Assembly: GCF_018343515.1 (NCBI RefSeq)
Contig: NZ_JAGYPD010000005.1
Coordinates: 1-64,000, forward strand
DNA: 64,000 nt
Source: Bacillus sp. FJAT-50079
Lineage (GTDB): Bacteria > Bacillota > Bacilli > Bacillales > Bacillaceae_C
Direction of reading: 5' to 3'
A program made the translations under genes and the position numbers. The notes under the pieces are model-generated. The model saw nothing but the letters and a program-made list of their open reading frames with translations, was not told the DNA's origin and ran no database searches. This document shows, piece after piece, positions 36,657-47,262 of this stretch (position 1 is the stretch's first letter; each line of letters begins with the position of its first letter).

Positions 36657-38816
36657 TTATTTGTTTTTAAATGTATTGCCACTTTTAATATCTTTTGATG
36701 TCAAATTCAAAACTGCATTATATAGTACATTATCTTCAACCTGATAAGCTGGTGCATCCTTTCCTGCGTTAGTCGTATCCACCCCTGAGATAATACTTTT
36801 AGTTCGAATGTCGTTTCCTTTAATTGTTACCCCAAACACTTTCGTCGGTTGTGGATGCCCATAGGGACCAACTTTAATTAAAGGTGTGCTCGTCGTGTTA
36901 TGTTCCGCTAATACAGTGCTATCAATCAACTCAAAATCTTGAGCACCTTGAATATAAATTGCAGCACCATAACCAATATCTCCCCCTACTTCTAGCAATG
37001 AATTTTTAATCGTGACAATAGGCTTTCCGTACAGACTATTGATACCGATCAAACTACCTGAATTTTTTATCGTACATTTATCTAGCACATATTTCCCTTC
37101 ACGATTTATCTCAAGACCGCCAGCCTCAAAAGCACAGTTTTTATATGTTCCTGCTGGCAACATCGTCCCTTGTCCATTGCTATCTTTCACAACTAAACTA
37201 TCATAGACACTTTTGCTGTTTCCAGTTCCAAATATAATCCCCTTATTATTCGTTTTTGCATGAATGGTAACATCCTTTAAATCTACTTGTTCATCCCAAA
37301 TATAGAGCGCTCCAGAACGAACACCGCTCTGTTGGATCGTAACATTTTTTATCTTTTGACCTCTAGCACTGCCTACACTTAGACTTGCATCAGTCAGTGC
37401 TGCATTGCTAAAAGAAATATCCTTACCAAGCAGCTTCACTTCACTATTTGTAAACTTATTTTGATCCACCTCTGCATTCTCCGAATATAAAGTTAGCCCG
37501 GAATCATTAAAGGAATTATTCTTCACGATTACCTCGCCCCTAAATCCTTTATGGGCATGAACACCAACAGTCCCTTTTTTTGATTGCTCAAATTCGTTAT
37601 CTTCAATTACTACATTTTCTCCATAGGCAAGTACAATCTGAATTTTATTATCAGTAAAGCGGTTGCCTTTAATTATCGTATTTTTCCCTGGAAAAAATCC
37701 AGGTTCAATGTCAATCCCACTTTGAGGTGCCGTACCGTTCGTATGATGGATATAATTATTAAGGATGTGAACATTATCAGAACCAACGAGGCTTATCCCC
37801 TGTCTTCTGTTGTAACCGATATCCGAATTTTTAATGGTAATGTTTTTTGAAATATCAACTGTCATCCGATTCACTTTGACTTCTTTAGTTGAAACCGCAT
37901 CAAAGACTGCCCGGAAATAATCGGCATCTTTTGGGATAATGGACTCACCAGAATAAAACCGAACTTGTTTATCCGCCTTTATAAGGCTGTCATCTTCCCG
38001 ATAATAGTACACATCTATTTTACTGCCAGAAGCAATGCCTTCAGGAAGCCAGAAATGAATATTCTCGTACGCTCTATATGCAGGATGATCAAAATGAGTT
38101 ACATCGCGATTATTAGTACGGATTTTTCCTTTCAGTAGAACTAGATTTCCTTTGTCATCTATTCCGCCTTCTTCCAAAGATTCTTCTGTAATTGTAGAAC
38201 CAGTTACAGTTGTAGCTGTAACAATTATTCCATCTCCAGTGAATTCCTCTAGTTTGACTCCGTCTATTACTATATTCTCTGCTCCAGCAATCTCAATTCC
38301 ATAGCCCCATTCATGGGTTCCCCCAGTATCGGAACCTTTTTTAGAATAATCATGTGTATCCCTATCTCCACGAAAAGTACCTCCTCTTACCGTTACATTT
38401 TCTACATCAGCGCCAATATAAAGTACCGAATAAATTTCAAATTCATTCGCTTCTTTTTGCAAAACTGCATTTTTACTTATATGTAAATCCATATTACTAA
38501 CCATATTAATTCTTGCTTCGGGGTCTGCTTGTTTTGTACCTTTGGCAATAAGATAAACTCCATCAGGAATGTGGAATGTTTTATAGTTGTTCTCTTTCGC
38601 CCATTTAAGCGCAGAGTTAATTCCCTCCGTTGTTTCTAAAGGATGTGTTCCGTCATTGTATACCCCCCATCGATCTAACTCTAGTTCATAAATTGGTGTT
38701 TTCGATATACTGTCCAGCTTTACATCGGCTAGTTTAGCAACTGAATGAGGTGAGATAATCCAAGTTGTAACGAAGAAAACAATGATCGTCATGGATATAA
38801 AAAGATGTTTTTTCAT
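36657..38816 (-). CDS. Secreted right-handed beta-helix protein (pectate lyase-like)
   Basis: 719 residues with a signal peptide (about 1-27: MKKH, hydrophobic run, then SVAKLA). From residue 50 it shows a pectate-lyase-superfamily start (LDRWGVYNDGTHPLETTEGINSALKWA, IPDGVYLI) followed by many PbH1-type coils with N/D-rich turns (NVTVRGGTFRGDRD, NNYIHHTNG, IKGNRF, IEDNEF, VKNNSF). Such proteins bind or cut polysaccharides; catalytic residues cannot be assigned. A divergent paralogue begins 204 bp away, and the exopolysaccharide cluster follows, which suggests action on the organism's own matrix. AAGGAGG precedes the ATG. Confidence 0.88.
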   Translation of the reverse strand: MKKHLFISMTIIVFFVTTWIISPHSVAKLADVKLDSISKTPIYELELDRWGVYNDGTHPLETTEGINSALKWAKENNYKTFHIPDGVYLIAKGTKQADPEARINMVSNMDLHISKNAVLQKEANEFEIYSVLYIGADVENVTVRGGTFRGDRDTHDYSKKGSDTGGTHEWGYGIEIAGAENIVIDGVKLEEFTGDGIIVTATTVTGSTITEESLEEGGIDDKGNLVLLKGKIRTNNRDVTHFDHPAYRAYENIHFWLPEGIASGSKIDVYYYREDDSLIKADKQVRFYSGESIIPKDADYFRAVFDAVSTKEVKVNRMTVDISKNITIKNSDIGYNRRQGISLVGSDNVHILNNYIHHTNGTAPQSGIDIEPGFFPGKNTIIKGNRFTDNKIQIVLAYGENVVIEDNEFEQSKKGTVGVHAHKGFRGEVIVKNNSFNDSGLTLYSENAEVDQNKFTNSEVKLLGKDISFSNAALTDASLSVGSARGQKIKNVTIQQSGVRSGALYIWDEQVDLKDVTIHAKTNNKGIIFGTGNSKSVYDSLVVKDSNGQGTMLPAGTYKNCAFEAGGLEINREGKYVLDKCTIKNSGSLIGINSLYGKPIVTIKNSLLEVGGDIGYGAAIYIQGAQDFELIDSTVLAEHNTTSTPLIKVGPYGHPQPTKVFGVTIKGNDIRTKSIISGVDTTNAGKDAPAYQVEDNVLYNAVLNLTSKDIKSGNTFKNK

Positions 38817-39020
38817 AAAGTTTCTCCTCCTTATAACCCATGATTTCTAAAATCCTTTCATATTAACCCTTACAAATCCTCTTTATACCTAAAATAGTGT
38901 TTAGAATCAGACAATCAGCCCATACTTTAAGTTTTTCTGTGAATAACATTTTAATAAGGAAGATAGTAAGTAATACTCATTTAAAATATTGGGGGCAAAA
39001 TTTGAAAGGAGTGATCTTTT

Positions 39021-41399
39021 ATGTCTAGTGGTTCTTATTTAGTTGAGTTGGATCGTTGGAATATAAAAAACAACGGATCAGATGCGGTCAACACGTCTAA
39101 AGGGATAAACAGCGCTATCGTATGGGCTTCCCAAGAAGGATACTCAGAAGTTGTCTTACCAGACGGAACCTATTTAATTGATGAAAATAACCCGGTCATC
39201 CCACAAAGTTTTATGACATTCAATTTAGGCGGGGCTACTTTAAGAATTAGAGACAATAGTCTACCAAAATATGCGATTGTCTTATTTCATCAAAAGCAGC
39301 AATATTCGAGGATTACTAATGGTAAAATCGAAGGCGATCGTTATACTCATACTTATACAACTGGTAGTACACATGAATTTGGTATTGGTGTAGAACTTAG
39401 AAATGGAGTAGAATACATTACGATTGACAATCTGGAAATCTTCAATACTACTGGCGATGCAATTATCGGTATCACCTCATTTGGTGGCATCGGAGGAGGC
39501 TTTCCACAACTTGGCGGAAATTTTGAAGCAGGAGGGATTAATACATCTAATGGAAGTTTAACCTCGGATACAAATCGCATTCGTTCAAAAATAAAGATAC
39601 CAATGGTCCCCCAAATAACAAATCTTGGCCGTTTTGGACTTTATGGTGATAGCTACGGCGGCATCGGCAAAGAAATAACAACGAACACGTACGATGTAGT
39701 ATTTTATAAAAGCGATGATACTTTTTTAGCATCAGCAAAAGATCTGCACTTCTTTGATGAGGTCGAAGTTCCAACTGGGGCTAGTTATGCCAAAGTCGTA
39801 TTGCATCAGGCCACGGTACCTTCAATTTCAGGAAATACAATTGTGATACGAACTCCAGAATTCCCCAAACATGTATATATCGAAAAATGTAATCTGCATC
39901 ATTGCCGGAGATTAGGGATTGCCATTTGCGGAATGAAACACTGTTATGTAAATGGATGTGAAATTCATCATATTAGTGGGACAGCTCCTCAGGGCGCGAT
40001 CGATATTGAAGATGGATATGATCTAAATCAATATATTTTCATTGATGGTAATAATATTTACGATAATCAAAGTTATAATATTATCGCGGTAGCTGGAAAA
40101 CATATTAGCATCACTAACAATAGAATTCGTTCCGGAATATTCACGATTAACTCAGGTGTCGATAAGGCAATCGTTGAAAATAACTACTTTCACGATTGTG
40201 GACCACGACTAACCGGGGATACCCTCTTCTCAAATAACCATCTGTATAACTGCCGCCTTCTTCTTCTAGGTAACGGGGAAGCCAAGATAAATAATTCTCA
40301 CTTTCATAATAGCCCAATTAACTTTGGTAAAGAAAAAGCCTATGTTGCCCAAATAGACAATTGTAAATTTTTATATGACGAAGACTTTTATGGTGCTTCA
40401 ATAAATCCAGGTGCGCCTTTGATATTTAGTACCGAACCCCAAAGCATTTCCGACTCTATTTTTGAAGGCAGTGGAAAAGAAGCCTTTACCACAGTACCAG
40501 TAGGTGCCCATGATTGGATCTTAGATAATGTATCTTTTATAAATATTAAACATAAAGAAAATCGTATTACTCCATTACCACCTGGGGTGTACAATGGATG
40601 CAAATTCATTAATAGCGGACGTCTATGTGATCGATCCGGAGAAGCATTTAGCAAATACGAATTTAATAATTGTTATTTTGAATGGGATTCCTACACCTTA
40701 TTTTACATGGGGCCTAGTCAGAAAGTCGACTTCTTCAAAGTAAGTAACTGTTACTTTTATAATCCAGTAGGTTATGATAGCGCCTTCTTTTTGAATGGTA
40801 ATTGGGGAAACCTTTATCTTAAAGAAAATACATTCTATTATCCTAATGGTAATAGGTATTTTATGATTGACATTCGTAATACTACTGTTGCTGATTCAGT
40901 TCAAATCATTGGTAATACATTTATCGCCAATCATTCCATGATAAGTGTAAACGCCGATAAGTCACCGAATATTCCTTTAATTTTTAAGGATAATCATTTA
41001 TTAAAGAGCCAAATAAACCTACATGATTTTCACTTATTATTAAATAACTTGATCGATAACGAACTTGATCCTTATTACACTAGAAATACAGAACCTACGT
41101 CAGGATTTTACAGATTAGGTCAGCAAATTAAAAATTCAAGTCCTAAGCCTGGGAGTTATATAGGCTGGGTAAATACAAGTGAAGGGATGGTAAATAATAT
41201 CCCATGGAAACCAAATACTGCATATAAAGTTAATGCATTAGTAAACGCCAATGGTAAGGTTTATAAAGCTATGGAGGCTGGAACTAGTGGTGCAACTGCT
41301 CCCTCCCATACAACAGGAAGCGCTTTAGATGGAAGTGTAAGATGGGAGTATGTGAATACATTGGCAGCATTTAAACCATTTGGACAAATCTCAAATTAA
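39021..41399 (+). CDS. Right-handed beta-helix protein without signal peptide (tailspike-like)
   Basis: 792 residues, starting MSSGSYLVELDRWNIKNNGS; AAAGGAGTGATC precedes the ATG. It is a paralogue of the divergent secreted protein (same LDRW, GINSAI-WA, LPDGTYLI, THEFG-IGVE-RNG and HHISGTAPQ-AIDIE segments), again with N-rich beta-helix coils. It has no signal peptide or membrane helix. The last 60 residues (WKPNTAYKVNALVNANGKVYKAMEAG) look like a carbohydrate-binding or phage tail-fibre tip module. The absence of an export signal and the tip domain make a phage-derived origin possible. Nothing else phage-like is present. Confidence 0.85.
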   Translation: MSSGSYLVELDRWNIKNNGSDAVNTSKGINSAIVWASQEGYSEVVLPDGTYLIDENNPVIPQSFMTFNLGGATLRIRDNSLPKYAIVLFHQKQQYSRITNGKIEGDRYTHTYTTGSTHEFGIGVELRNGVEYITIDNLEIFNTTGDAIIGITSFGGIGGGFPQLGGNFEAGGINTSNGSLTSDTNRIRSKIKIPMVPQITNLGRFGLYGDSYGGIGKEITTNTYDVVFYKSDDTFLASAKDLHFFDEVEVPTGASYAKVVLHQATVPSISGNTIVIRTPEFPKHVYIEKCNLHHCRRLGIAICGMKHCYVNGCEIHHISGTAPQGAIDIEDGYDLNQYIFIDGNNIYDNQSYNIIAVAGKHISITNNRIRSGIFTINSGVDKAIVENNYFHDCGPRLTGDTLFSNNHLYNCRLLLLGNGEAKINNSHFHNSPINFGKEKAYVAQIDNCKFLYDEDFYGASINPGAPLIFSTEPQSISDSIFEGSGKEAFTTVPVGAHDWILDNVSFINIKHKENRITPLPPGVYNGCKFINSGRLCDRSGEAFSKYEFNNCYFEWDSYTLFYMGPSQKVDFFKVSNCYFYNPVGYDSAFFLNGNWGNLYLKENTFYYPNGNRYFMIDIRNTTVADSVQIIGNTFIANHSMISVNADKSPNIPLIFKDNHLLKSQINLHDFHLLLNNLIDNELDPYYTRNTEPTSGFYRLGQQIKNSSPKPGSYIGWVNTSEGMVNNIPWKPNTAYKVNALVNANGKVYKAMEAGTSGATAPSHTTGSALDGSVRWEYVNTLAAFKPFGQISN

Positions 41400-41407
41400 A
41401 TGTTTTG

Positions 41408-41440
41408 TAGACTATCGATAAAAAGTCGATAGTCTATTTT
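41408..41440 (+). terminator. Terminator downstream of the second beta-helix gene
   Basis: Perfect 11-bp stem TAGACTATCGA / TCGATAGTCTA with a 7-nt loop, then TTTTG. Confidence 0.85.
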
Positions 41441-41481
41441 GAACATAATTAATCTCATTGTATCGAAAATTCCCATAAAAA

Positions 41482-42690
41482 TTATTTACCATTCTTCTTT
41501 ACAGTTGCCTCATATAATTTAAATCTTTTTACCCACGTATTCACTTCATTAATTTGTTCAATAGTAATATTATTTTCAGGGAATTTAAGGATAATTAATT
41601 CCATATAAAATAAGTAACGATAAATATTTGAATTTTTTAAGGAACTTAACAAATCCTGATTAAAGAATCCACTTTTCGTTAAGCTATTATAAAAATTTTC
41701 AAAAAGTGAATCCATTACTCGACTTAATTTAATTAACCCTAATTGATTAATTTTATCCATGTGACTATTTTTTGTTGTTAGCATAAAAAGCATAAAATAA
41801 AAATCAAAATAGCAACTTCGGTGTTTATGGGTATTCCAATCTATAACCCGTGTGTCTCCATTTTTAGTTAATATGTTCCCCTCCCAAAAATCCCCGTGTG
41901 AAAATACCAAAGTTATAGTTGTATCACTTTGATTATTCTCAAGTATTTTTATAACGTTATCACAAAAATCTCTTATCTTAGCTATCTCATCAGCGCAACG
42001 ACTTTTATGACAATTCATTTTTTGAAATACCTTGGATAAATTTTCAACCCTTTCTTGCATAAATTTTTTGTATTCTAATGTCTGTGTATTTTTTACAGTC
42101 ATAATTTTTTTAATGATCGGGAATATCTCCATATAAACCTTTTCTATACTGCTAAAATTATAAGATGGCCTGTTAAAATTAATGTATTCCTCTGTAAGGT
42201 ATCGTTCTTTAACACTCCAATTGATTAGGTCTGGTGCAAACTCATACTGTGAAATTTCTTTTGTACTACTTATTCTATTTTCAGCCTCCAAAAACGAAAT
42301 GTAATCAGGTAAAATTGTTTTTACTTTTTGTTCTTTTAAATTGAATACTTTGTATTCACCTTGCCGTAATTTTAGTAAGCACTGACCATAGTGATTAGTT
42401 GTTATCAATGAAAGAGGCACTTTATTTTTATATTTCCTTTTCTCTACATAAAATGCGTAAGTAAATTGTGAAACGCGTACAAACCTTATCAAAATAGAGG
42501 GTAACCTATTAATTAATTGACTTCTTGTTGTTCTTTCAAGAAAAGTAAATGGTTTACCATTATTAAATAGATAAAAGTGCAAACCAATAATACTTTGGGC
42601 TACGTTTATATAAATATTATTTTCTATAAGGATATAATTGTACACTCTTGTATTTTGGCAATCCAAATTGTCACCCTTACCTTTTTTCAT
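41482..42690 (-). CDS. Phosphotransferase of the APH/choline kinase fold
   Basis: 402 residues. The C-terminal half has the kinase-like motifs FSHGDFWEGNIL (catalytic loop, with Asp and Asn) and TRVIDWN (metal-binding Asp). The N-terminal 150 residues are divergent. The substrate is unknown; in an exopolysaccharide cluster, phosphorylation of a sugar or a choline-like group is a reasonable guess. Last gene of the cluster on the minus strand and more AT-rich than the core metabolism genes, which points to transfer. Confidence 0.75.
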   Translation of the reverse strand: MKKGKGDNLDCQNTRVYNYILIENNIYINVAQSIIGLHFYLFNNGKPFTFLERTTRSQLINRLPSILIRFVRVSQFTYAFYVEKRKYKNKVPLSLITTNHYGQCLLKLRQGEYKVFNLKEQKVKTILPDYISFLEAENRISSTKEISQYEFAPDLINWSVKERYLTEEYINFNRPSYNFSSIEKVYMEIFPIIKKIMTVKNTQTLEYKKFMQERVENLSKVFQKMNCHKSRCADEIAKIRDFCDNVIKILENNQSDTTITLVFSHGDFWEGNILTKNGDTRVIDWNTHKHRSCYFDFYFMLFMLTTKNSHMDKINQLGLIKLSRVMDSLFENFYNSLTKSGFFNQDLLSSLKNSNIYRYLFYMELIILKFPENNITIEQINEVNTWVKRFKLYEATVKKNGK

Positions 42691-42762
42691 ATTTTATAAG
42701 CAGCCAATAGATTATTTATCAATGTAAAAAACATAATATCATCTGATGTTACATGATATATC

Positions 42763-42769
42763 GTTCTTT
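42763..42769 (+). promoter_or_regulatory. Possible SinR half site
   Basis: GTTCTTT in the 209-bp gap between the phosphotransferase and the ABC transporter. A single heptamer can occur by chance, so this is only a note; the gap otherwise holds no recognisable feature. Confidence 0.25.
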
Positions 42770-42899
42770 TATGGGAGTTGTATTAATATCAAAACTAACC
42801 ATATATTTCGATATAACTGGATTTACATTGTTTTAATATAGCTTACTAACCCAACATTCTAAACTCCTCTAGCTTAAGTAAAACATTCCTATTATCTTT

Positions 42900-44684
42900 T
42901 TACATGATGGCTCGTACTAATTTATTATTAATAGCGACTAGTCGGCCATCACTAATTTTATATACAATATCGCAATTTTCAATTGTACTTAATCTATGTG
43001 CGATAATAATTAAAGTCTTATCTCCTTTTAAACCGTCAATTGCCTTCATTATTTCTTTTTCTGTTTCATTATCTAAGGCAGACGTTGCCTCATCCATAAA
43101 TAGAATTTCGGGATTATGGTACAATGCGCGAGCTATTCCTATGCGTTGTCTCTGTCCGCCTGAAAGTCTTACTCCTCGCTCTCCAACGGTTGTATCCAAT
43201 TTGTCAGGGAGCGTTTTTACAAATTCTTTTAATTGTGCTTGTTCTAACGCTCTCCATACTTCATCATCATCAATTATTTCTAAATCAATTCCAAACGCCA
43301 CATTTCCTCGAATTGTATCGTCAGACAAAAAAATAGATTGTGGAATATAACCTATTTTTTGTTGCCATAATGATTTTTGTTCATACAAATTTTTATCGTC
43401 CACCAATATCTGTCCCCGTTCTGGTTGAAACAGTCCGAGAATAATATCGACAATAGTGGTTTTTCCGGCACCTGATTCACCGATAAACGCGACGGATTGT
43501 CCAATTGGAATAGTAAGGGATACATCTTTTACTGAATATTCCTTTTGACCTGGATAACGAAAAGATACTTCTTTTAACTTAATTGAATTGGTAAAAATTC
43601 GGTTTCCATTATTGATTACTTCTGATTTTTGATTCTCATTTTGATTTAGTGACTTTTCTTTATCTAAATATAAATCTTCATAAATAACTGATAATGCGGG
43701 TTGACTATAACGAATCATTGTAATCATTGCAACTACACGATTTATTGAAGGCATTAATCGAAAGGCAGCCATTGCAAATAATGCCATTGTTGACACTAGC
43801 TGTGTTGTATTTGTTCCCTGAAAAATAATTAACAGCATTGTTATTAGAACTACCGAAACTAATAACGTCTCAACAAAAAGCCGTGGGACTTGGTCCAACA
43901 TTTTTATATATCGACTATTATTAGCTTTAATTTGGCTTTGTTTTGTGTATGCATCAACAAAAAAGCGTTCTTTTCCTGACACCTTTACTTCTTTGGCTGC
44001 GCCTAATCCCTGATTTACCCATTTAATCATCGTGCCACTTACTTTTTGCTGTTCTTCTCCCAATTTGCTAATCTTCTTCCGAAATAATTTAAAAAATAAA
44101 ATAACGCTTCCACTTAATAAAAGAGTAGCGGTAAGTGTTGCTTGTGGGGCTGTTACTAGCAACAATAGTAAAATACAAATAATAACAAGTGCTTCAGTTA
44201 ATAATTGAAAGGTGGAAAGGATAATTCCTTGAAACACCTTAGATACCTCTCCATTTACATTTCGAAGTAAATCAGCTGTATTACGTTGTAAATGGAATGT
44301 GTAAGGTTTTGTTAAGTATTCTTTTAAAAGATTTCGTGAAAGCTTAACTTGTTGATTTAAGATTACCCTATATTGTGCATAGTGAAATAGTAATAAATAT
44401 AGATTCTTTAGGACAAAAATTGAAAGCAACATTAATACTGAAAAGACCATAAACGCCGTGGTTGATTGAAAATTAAATTTTTCATATAAATTCGCTAAAA
44501 TAGCCTGCTCTTGGATAATTTTCGGATTCGTCACAATTCCAATAAAAGGAACTATTAACCCAATCCCGATTGTTTCTAATAGGGCGGCTACTATCATCAT
44601 TACAAATAAAATAACTAATTTTTTCTTTTCTCTTTTATTAAAAAGTATTAATAATTTTTTTATTGTATCTTTCACCTTTGTCAC
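42900..44684 (-). CDS. PglK-type ABC transporter (lipid-linked oligosaccharide flippase-like)
   Basis: 594 residues. Six-helix membrane domain (about 20-320, with LLETIGIGLIVPFIGIV, a start typical of PglK/WlaB) and an ATPase with Walker A GESGAGKTT, signature LSGGQRQR, Walker [13 protein letters not shown] and switch His in IAHRLST. PglK of Campylobacter flips a bacillosamine-started oligosaccharide on its lipid across the membrane. The same cluster has the enzymes for such a sugar (EpsC/N/M/L) and no Wzx-type flippase is seen in the window, so it may be the flippase here. Confidence 0.85.
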   Translation of the reverse strand: MTKVKDTIKKLLILFNKREKKKLVILFVMMIVAALLETIGIGLIVPFIGIVTNPKIIQEQAILANLYEKFNFQSTTAFMVFSVLMLLSIFVLKNLYLLLFHYAQYRVILNQQVKLSRNLLKEYLTKPYTFHLQRNTADLLRNVNGEVSKVFQGIILSTFQLLTEALVIICILLLLLVTAPQATLTATLLLSGSVILFFKLFRKKISKLGEEQQKVSGTMIKWVNQGLGAAKEVKVSGKERFFVDAYTKQSQIKANNSRYIKMLDQVPRLFVETLLVSVVLITMLLIIFQGTNTTQLVSTMALFAMAAFRLMPSINRVVAMITMIRYSQPALSVIYEDLYLDKEKSLNQNENQKSEVINNGNRIFTNSIKLKEVSFRYPGQKEYSVKDVSLTIPIGQSVAFIGESGAGKTTIVDIILGLFQPERGQILVDDKNLYEQKSLWQQKIGYIPQSIFLSDDTIRGNVAFGIDLEIIDDDEVWRALEQAQLKEFVKTLPDKLDTTVGERGVRLSGGQRQRIGIARALYHNPEILFMDEATSALDNETEKEIMKAIDGLKGDKTLIIIAHRLSTIENCDIVYKISDGRLVAINNKLVRAIM

Positions 44685-44781
44685 ACCTTTTAAATATATA
44701 ATAATTCTTATATTTAAGCTTAAAGAGTACCATTATCTATACTAGACCAAAAATGAATAATCTCGTTTGTCCCCATATATC

Positions 44782-45960
44782 TCAAAAAAATCTTTGTAAT
44801 TGTTCAGACTGAATAAACGATTCTTTTATAAGATTAATCCTTAGCCGTTGTCTCATATTCTTATTTTCGATTAGATATTGTATCTTCTTATATATTTCTT
44901 CCTCAGAACAATGTGCAATAAATCCATTATATCCATCTTGAATTTGTTCAAAGGCTCCAATGAAATTAGTTGTTACGATTGGCTTAAGTAAACACTTCGC
45001 TTCAGCTAGTGTAAGACAATATCCTTCGTGCCTAGATGTTTGAACATAAATATCGGACTGTTGGATATATGGGTAGGGATTTGGACTTGCCCCTATAAGT
45101 AAGAAGTCTTCTTTTAAACCGTATATTTGTATTAACCGTTCATATTCCCCCCTATCATTACCTTCTCCGATACAGTACCATCTAACCTCGTATCCTTCAC
45201 TACGTAATCGTGATAATACTTTAATTGCCAAGTCTTGACCTTTTTCCTTTGAAAGTCTCCCGACAGTCACAATCCTTAACCCTTTATAATTATTGTCAAA
45301 CTCAATCGGCATCTTTGACATTTCTATTATTACGTCTTTAGGGATTATATTCATAAAGACTTCAGTCTTATTAGTTATAGTCGGAACTTTTTCTATAAGT
45401 TTGTCCTTGCCCTGATTTGAAACTACAAATATCTTTTCGTAATTCTGATATAACTTTTTATATAACTTTTCATTGATTCTATGTTTCGATACATCAAAGT
45501 GAACCCAAGATATTTTTCTCTTTGCATTCACTTTCTTTGCAATATAGTAATCAATAATATCAGTAGGTCCTTGATATGATATTGCTATATCATATTCAAC
45601 TGGATTATTAGGTACATCCTTTAACACATTTTTATAATACAAATATCTATTATTAAAAAACTTTGATATAAAATATACATTAATAAAATTAACTATTTTT
45701 AAAATTTTTTTATTATACATTAGGTTTCGTACTGTTTGTTGGGGGGGTTGCATGATTATTTGTTTCACTCTAGAAAACCATGTTGTCTCTTCGACTTTGA
45801 TCCCTGGTGGAATGTATTCTAGAAAGCCACCTTTTCTTTCTAATAGTAAAAGTGTAATATCATATTTCTCTTTCGGAATCGTAGATAATAGAGATAGAAA
45901 TGATTTTTCAACTCCACCAATATTCATACTCGTAAGCATAAAAAGAATTTTCTTTTTCAT
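44782..45960 (-). CDS. GT4 family glycosyltransferase (paralogue A)
   Basis: 392 residues, GT-B fold. The N-terminal domain begins ILFMLTSMNIGGVEKSF (Gly-rich acceptor loop); the C-terminal domain has VGRLSKEKGQD and SRHEGYCLTLAEA, the E-x7-E motif that holds the nucleotide sugar. A retaining transferase, sugar unknown. It is closely related to the next gene upstream (same NPYPYI-Q-DIYVQ-SRHEGYC segment), so the two arose by duplication. It lies 97 bp before the flippase gene. Confidence 0.88.
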   Translation of the reverse strand: MKKKILFMLTSMNIGGVEKSFLSLLSTIPKEKYDITLLLLERKGGFLEYIPPGIKVEETTWFSRVKQIIMQPPQQTVRNLMYNKKILKIVNFINVYFISKFFNNRYLYYKNVLKDVPNNPVEYDIAISYQGPTDIIDYYIAKKVNAKRKISWVHFDVSKHRINEKLYKKLYQNYEKIFVVSNQGKDKLIEKVPTITNKTEVFMNIIPKDVIIEMSKMPIEFDNNYKGLRIVTVGRLSKEKGQDLAIKVLSRLRSEGYEVRWYCIGEGNDRGEYERLIQIYGLKEDFLLIGASPNPYPYIQQSDIYVQTSRHEGYCLTLAEAKCLLKPIVTTNFIGAFEQIQDGYNGFIAHCSEEEIYKKIQYLIENKNMRQRLRINLIKESFIQSEQLQRFF

Positions 45961-46046
45961 CCGTGTTCCACCTCAATCCTCGATCAAAAACCTCCGAATT
46001 TTATATGCCCAAAAGATGAAGTAGTATACATGAGTGACTTAAGTTT

Positions 46047-47243
46047 TTAAAATATATTTGCTATTTCATTGAACTTTTCTGTTTCTAATACGTTATTCAC
46101 ATTTTCTTTTTGTAGATTTTTTTTAATTCTTTTTCTTAAGTTATCATCGGTCAGTAATCGAATAATTGCGTCGTACATCTGATCACTATCTAAACTAACT
46201 AATAGACCCGTTTCTTCATTGATTATTTGCTCAGCAGCACCGGTGAAATTAGTACTAATAATTGGATTATCAAAACATCTGGCTTCAGCTAATGTGATAC
46301 AATACCCTTCATGACGGGACGGCTGTACATATATATCACATTGCTTCATATATGGATATGGGTTCGCACGCGCGCCTAAAAGAAAATAATCTTTCTGAAG
46401 CTTATACGAGACTATAAGTTGTTCATATTCATTTCGTGCACTTCCGTCGCCAACGCAATACCATCTAACATTGAGTCCATCTTTTTTAAGTTTTGCTAAT
46501 ACCGGAATTGTCATATCCTGTCCTTTTTCCTTACTTAAACGCCCGACAGTTAAGATACGAACGCCTTTAAATTCATCTTCAAAACCCACGCCCTCTACTG
46601 CCCTTTTCTTTACTAACTCTTTAGATACGAAATTAGGAAATTCCTCCGTCCTGTAACCGAGTTTAGGCAACATATTCACCAACTTAGTTTTCCCTTCCTT
46701 TGATACTACAAAAATCTGATCAAATTTCTTGTAAATCTTCATTGCAAAGTACCTATTAAAGCCTATTTTTGTAATATCAAAATGAATCCACTGTATTTTT
46801 TTTTCAGACTGTATCTTATTCATAATAAAATAGCTTATGAAGTCCATTGGACCAGCATAAGCCACTGCGATATCATATTGATTTTTCTCTACTGGATAAT
46901 TCCATAAAATATATTTATAAAAAAGACTTCTTTCCTTTTTAATCTTAGAAATAAAATATAAAATTACGATTATTAGAGCTTTAATGATGTTTCCTTTTTT
47001 CAGAAAGTCTAGCGCGGTTACCTGTAAAGGCCTATTGAGCATTTTCTTTATATTGTTATAACCCTTAAAATACTCAACCCTGACACCGCTAGGAATGGAA
47101 TTCAGAAACCCACCGTATTCTTCTAGCATAAAAATTGTTATATCAAACTTATCTTTTGGCATTTCTTCTAACATATTCAGCAATGCTTTTTCAGTTCCAC
47201 CCACATTCATATTAATAAGCATAAAGAGAATACTTTTCTTCAT
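46047..47243 (-). CDS. GT4 family glycosyltransferase (paralogue B)
   Basis: 398 residues, GT-B fold, with LFMLINMNVGGTEKALLNML at the start, VGRLSKEKGQDMTI and ARANPYPYMKQCDIYVQPSRHEGYC followed by ITLAEA. Clearly the sister of the gene at 44782. Separated from the next upstream transferase by only 19 nt, so they share a transcript. Sugar donor and acceptor are unknown. Confidence 0.88.
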   Translation of the reverse strand: MKKSILFMLINMNVGGTEKALLNMLEEMPKDKFDITIFMLEEYGGFLNSIPSGVRVEYFKGYNNIKKMLNRPLQVTALDFLKKGNIIKALIIVILYFISKIKKERSLFYKYILWNYPVEKNQYDIAVAYAGPMDFISYFIMNKIQSEKKIQWIHFDITKIGFNRYFAMKIYKKFDQIFVVSKEGKTKLVNMLPKLGYRTEEFPNFVSKELVKKRAVEGVGFEDEFKGVRILTVGRLSKEKGQDMTIPVLAKLKKDGLNVRWYCVGDGSARNEYEQLIVSYKLQKDYFLLGARANPYPYMKQCDIYVQPSRHEGYCITLAEARCFDNPIISTNFTGAAEQIINEETGLLVSLDSDQMYDAIIRLLTDDNLRKRIKKNLQKENVNNVLETEKFNEIANIF

Positions 47244-47262
47244 AAGCTTCTCACTTTCTTTC

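Noticed and set aside
39021-41399. Prophage
   Set aside because: The tailspike-like protein stands alone; no integrase, capsid, terminase, holin or att-like repeats are seen around it.
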